In this document: piece after piece, positions 33,853-36,524 of the stretch | Layout of the letters: each line of letters opens with the position of its first letter | Numbering within the stretch: the stretch's first letter is position 1 | Source: CAYVCG01 sp964449985 | GTDB lineage: Bacteria; Bacillota; Clostridia; Lachnospirales; WRAX01 | DNA: 36,524 nucleotides | NCBI GenBank assembly: GCA_964449985.1 | Contig: CAYVCG010000012.1 | Location: 1-36,524 of the forward strand | Direction: 5' to 3' | Program-made: the position numbers and the translations under genes | Notes under the pieces: model-generated | What the model was told of the DNA's origin: nothing | The model's database searches: none | The model's input: the letters and a program-made list of their open reading frames with translations, nothing else

Positions 33853-36524
33853 ATGAAAAAGAAAAAATTTACCGCACTTTTTCTGGCGGCAGTTATGACA
33901 TGCTCTAGCCTGCCGTTTGCAACCACGGCCACAGCCGCGGATTTTCCTAACACCCCCGTTATTACAAACGGCTCTGATGCCCTAGAGGATCTGAGGGTGG
34001 ACTACATGGTAAACCCGTTTGGCATTGACAGCAAGACTCCTGTTTTCAGTTGGAAACTGGCATCATCTGCCCGTGGCCAAAAACAAACAGCTTATCACGT
34101 ATTTGTTGCTAAAGATGCTGAATTCACAGATGTAGTGTGGGACAGTGGCCTTGTCGAAACCGATAAATCCACAGGCGTATCCTATGGCAGCACTGGCGAT
34201 GCAGATGCAATAAAATCTAAGACTGACTACTTCTGGCGCGTGACAATTAAAGATGCTAACGGCAAAGAAATCATTTCTGACACTGCCACTTTTACAACAG
34301 CTTTCTTAACGACAGACCAATCCGAATGGCCGGAAGGCATTCAATGGATAGGAAATCCGCATTCCGCAGCGAATAACTCCGGAACATGGAATCCGCAAGC
34401 GGTTTCTGCTTATTCAATCCAGTTTAATTTCTCTATTCCAGAAGGCGGAAGCGACAAATTTACAGTTGTTTACGCCGCTCGCAACAAACTTACATACGCT
34501 TTTGCAGAGGTTAATTTTTCAAAATTCCCTGCAACAATAACTATTAGAGAAAACTATGAAAACACTACTACCACCAAAACCACCTATAACATTCCGGAAA
34601 CAGTTGTTGCAAACACAGAAATAGCAAAGAGGGATACCTATACACTTAAAATCACTCAAACCTCAACAACAGCTAATACTGTTGGCATTGCAAAGCTTGG
34701 CGGAGCTTTTTCAACAGCTTCTGCAACACTTTCTAGCACACCAAGCAACGCTCCAAGAAGATGGTATATGAATCAATACGGCTTTAAAGTTGATAAAGAC
34801 GCATCTGTATTGATAGACAGCTTTGTTGTTAACAATAACGGAACAACAGTCTATACATCCGACGACTTCTCTAATCCGGATTCCAAGATGGCTTCCTTCG
34901 GAACAATAGTTCCCGGAACACCCAATAAGCTTTTAATTTCCGGCCAGTATAAGCTTACCCAATCTGTTGCAGCGACTATGCTTCGTAAAGAATTTAGTCT
35001 CCCAACCGACAAAACAATTAAAAAAGCCCGCATGTATGCTACTGCCCGTGGTGTTTATGAGGCATACATAAACGGAGAAAAGGTTAGCGACAGCTACTTC
35101 AATCCTAACTTTACAGAATTTACAATGCGAATTATGTATCAAACATTTGACGTAACCAACATGCTTCGCCCAGGCGCAAACGCCATTGGCGCATACATCG
35201 GCAAGGGCTGGTATGCTTCCTACAACGGTTATAGCGGCGCACAAAACAGCGGCGCTCTCGGCGATATGCTGGCTTTTATTGAGGTCGAATATACCGATGG
35301 CTCTACAGAGGTTGTTGTCAAAACCGACAATACATGGAGCTTTACAGACAAATCACCTATTATAAACGCAGATTTTATGGACGGCGAAATTTATGACGCC
35401 ACTATGGAAATGCCAGGTTGGGATATGCCTGGGTTTGCCGCAGCGGGTTGGGTTAACGCAGGCGTTAAAAACCCACCAAGTTATACAACCGCTGTCGCCC
35501 TTAAAAACAATAACAATGCCAATGGTTATTTCTATAACTTGCAGACCAAATTCAAATTAAGCGCTCAAAAAGGGCCTTTGGCTGTAGTGGAAAGAATTAT
35601 TCCGGCGCTTAACCTTGATAATCCAAAGGTTTGCACAAAGGTTCAAAACGGCGTTAATCTTGTTGACAGCAACGTTATAGACTATGTTTATGACTTAGGC
35701 CAAAACATGGTTGGTGTTCCTCAGATTACGGTTAAGGGTGCTCGCGGTGTGGAAATAAACATTCGTGGCGCAGAAATAGCAGACTGGGACGGCTATCCAT
35801 ACAACGCAAACTATCGCACAGCATATAATACTACTTCATATACCCTTAAAGGCGACCCCAACGGCGAAACTTACACCCCAAGGTTTACATTTAACGGTTT
35901 CCGCTATGTTATTATAACTATACCTAAAGAAAACGTTGATACCTTGCCGGAAATCCTCGCTGTTAACGGTTTGGTGCTTACAAATACTCCGGCTATAACA
36001 GGCGACTTTGATTCTTCCAACGAGCTTGTAAACAAGCTTCAAGAAAATATTCAATGGGGCCAAAGAGGAAATTATCTTTTCGTCCCTACAGACTGTCCAC
36101 AGCGTAATGAGCGTATGGGTTGGACAGGAGATGCACAGGTATTCTCCGGCACAGCTGCTTATAATATGGATGTAGCCGCTTTCCTTATGAAGTGGATGCA
36201 GGATATGCGTGATTCCCAGATTTATTACAATCAGGGTGGCGCTGTTCCTGATACAGTTCCGCTTGGCGGCGATAACAGAGGTTCTCAATACGGCTGTTCC
36301 GGCTGGGCAGATGCTGGCGTTATGGTTCCTTGGTCTTTATATGAATCCTTTGGAGATGAACAAATCCTTATTGATTCTTATGATGTTATGAGAGATATGA
36401 CGATTTACCGCGGTTCTACAGGAGCACGTGATACCGTTAAAGGCGATCCGAACTCATGGGTTGTTAAACAGCAACGCCGTGGAGACCACTTGACATACGA
36501 TTCATCAACACCATTTATACTTTC
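33853..36524 (+). CDS. Secreted GH78 alpha-L-rhamnosidase (3' end missing)
   Basis: The enzyme releases terminal L-rhamnose from plant glycosides and polysaccharides such as rhamnogalacturonan. The first 890 residues are in the window. A signal peptide (about 1-31, cut near ATA) is followed by an N-terminal fibronectin-like domain (LRVDYMVNPFGID, 40-150). Next is an inserted module at about 170-370 that looks like a beta-sandwich, then the jelly-roll domain (about 375-540), and the (alpha/alpha)6 catalytic domain from about 680. This carries PTDCPQRNERMGWTGDAQ; its Glu753 corresponds to the general acid of GH78. AAAGGAGAG precedes the ATG at 33853, and the frame is open to the end of the window. 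Confidence 0.92.
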   Translation, partial: MKKKKFTALFLAAVMTCSSLPFATTATAADFPNTPVITNGSDALEDLRVDYMVNPFGIDSKTPVFSWKLASSARGQKQTAYHVFVAKDAEFTDVVWDSGLVETDKSTGVSYGSTGDADAIKSKTDYFWRVTIKDANGKEIISDTATFTTAFLTTDQSEWPEGIQWIGNPHSAANNSGTWNPQAVSAYSIQFNFSIPEGGSDKFTVVYAARNKLTYAFAEVNFSKFPATITIRENYENTTTTKTTYNIPETVVANTEIAKRDTYTLKITQTSTTANTVGIAKLGGAFSTASATLSSTPSNAPRRWYMNQYGFKVDKDASVLIDSFVVNNNGTTVYTSDDFSNPDSKMASFGTIVPGTPNKLLISGQYKLTQSVAATMLRKEFSLPTDKTIKKARMYATARGVYEAYINGEKVSDSYFNPNFTEFTMRIMYQTFDVTNMLRPGANAIGAYIGKGWYASYNGYSGAQNSGALGDMLAFIEVEYTDGSTEVVVKTDNTWSFTDKSPIINADFMDGEIYDATMEMPGWDMPGFAAAGWVNAGVKNPPSYTTAVALKNNNNANGYFYNLQTKFKLSAQKGPLAVVERIIPALNLDNPKVCTKVQNGVNLVDSNVIDYVYDLGQNMVGVPQITVKGARGVEINIRGAEIADWDGYPYNANYRTAYNTTSYTLKGDPNGETYTPRFTFNGFRYVIITIPKENVDTLPEILAVNGLVLTNTPAITGDFDSSNELVNKLQENIQWGQRGNYLFVPTDCPQRNERMGWTGDAQVFSGTAAYNMDVAAFLMKWMQDMRDSQIYYNQGGAVPDTVPLGGDNRGSQYGCSGWADAGVMVPWSLYESFGDEQILIDSYDVMRDMTIYRGSTGARDTVKGDPNSWVVKQQRRGDHLTYDSSTPFIL

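Overview
The window looks like a draft or metagenome scaffold from an anaerobic, spore-forming, low-GC Firmicute of class Clostridia. The evidence is its sporulation genes (SpoIIE, a SpoIID-like lytic transglycosylase, YlbJ, YlmC/YmxH), purine-rich Shine-Dalgarno sites, a Firmicute-style 6S RNA, a preQ1-I riboswitch before QueT, MutS2, NrdR and RqcH. No genus can be assigned from what I see. There are two 100-N gaps. The first is flanked by the same 55 bases on both sides, so it is probably an artificial join with no missing sequence. The second cuts off a CvpA-family gene.

Layout. 1-510: a type I toxin-antitoxin locus with a 27-residue holin-like toxin, a convergent antisense RNA, and a second antisense unit that has no toxin. 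518-4311: spoIIE on the minus strand behind a Spo0A/sigma-A type promoter, tRNA-Pro(CGG), and class II fructose-bisphosphate aldolase. 4476-9373: the gap, a SpoIID-like lipoprotein with an SLH domain and a sigma-E-like promoter, an unknown lipoprotein, and a secreted Ig-like protein. 9937-10942: 6S RNA and a small SLT lytic transglycosylase. 11107-17405: a plus-strand run mutS2, response regulator, histidine kinase, DUF5711-like protein, CvpA (broken by gap 2). 17506-21873: minus-strand GNAT, MATE exporter, YhcC-like radical SAM protein, P-loop protein, and a separate radical SAM/SPASM protein. 22017-26210: a two-gene operon for a divergent type IIA topoisomerase. 26307-29384: minus-strand ylbJ, queT with its riboswitch, nrdR, ylmC/ymxH and an unknown small protein. 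29555-31625: DEDDh exonuclease, XRE regulator, a candidate small RNA, and an FUSC/ArAE membrane protein. 31636-33393: rqcH. 33474-33632: a MITE-like fold-back element. 33853-end: the start of a secreted GH78 alpha-L-rhamnosidase.

How they fit together. Sporulation control is readable from promoters: a 0A box and a 21-base sigma-A spacer before spoIIE, and sigma-E-like promoters before the SpoIID-like gene, ylmC/ymxH and probably ylbJ. The last two share a 15-base sequence, and the ylbJ start would lie just past the 5' arm of the queT terminator. The rest is housekeeping (glycolysis, topology, ribosome rescue, dNTP control, queuosine salvage) plus a polysaccharide-degrading enzyme that suggests a plant- or gut-associated life.

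Least explained items: the toxin locus with its orphan antisense copy, the candidate 157-nt RNA at 30784-30940 with a seven-C loop, the divergent topoisomerase pair, and the MITE.
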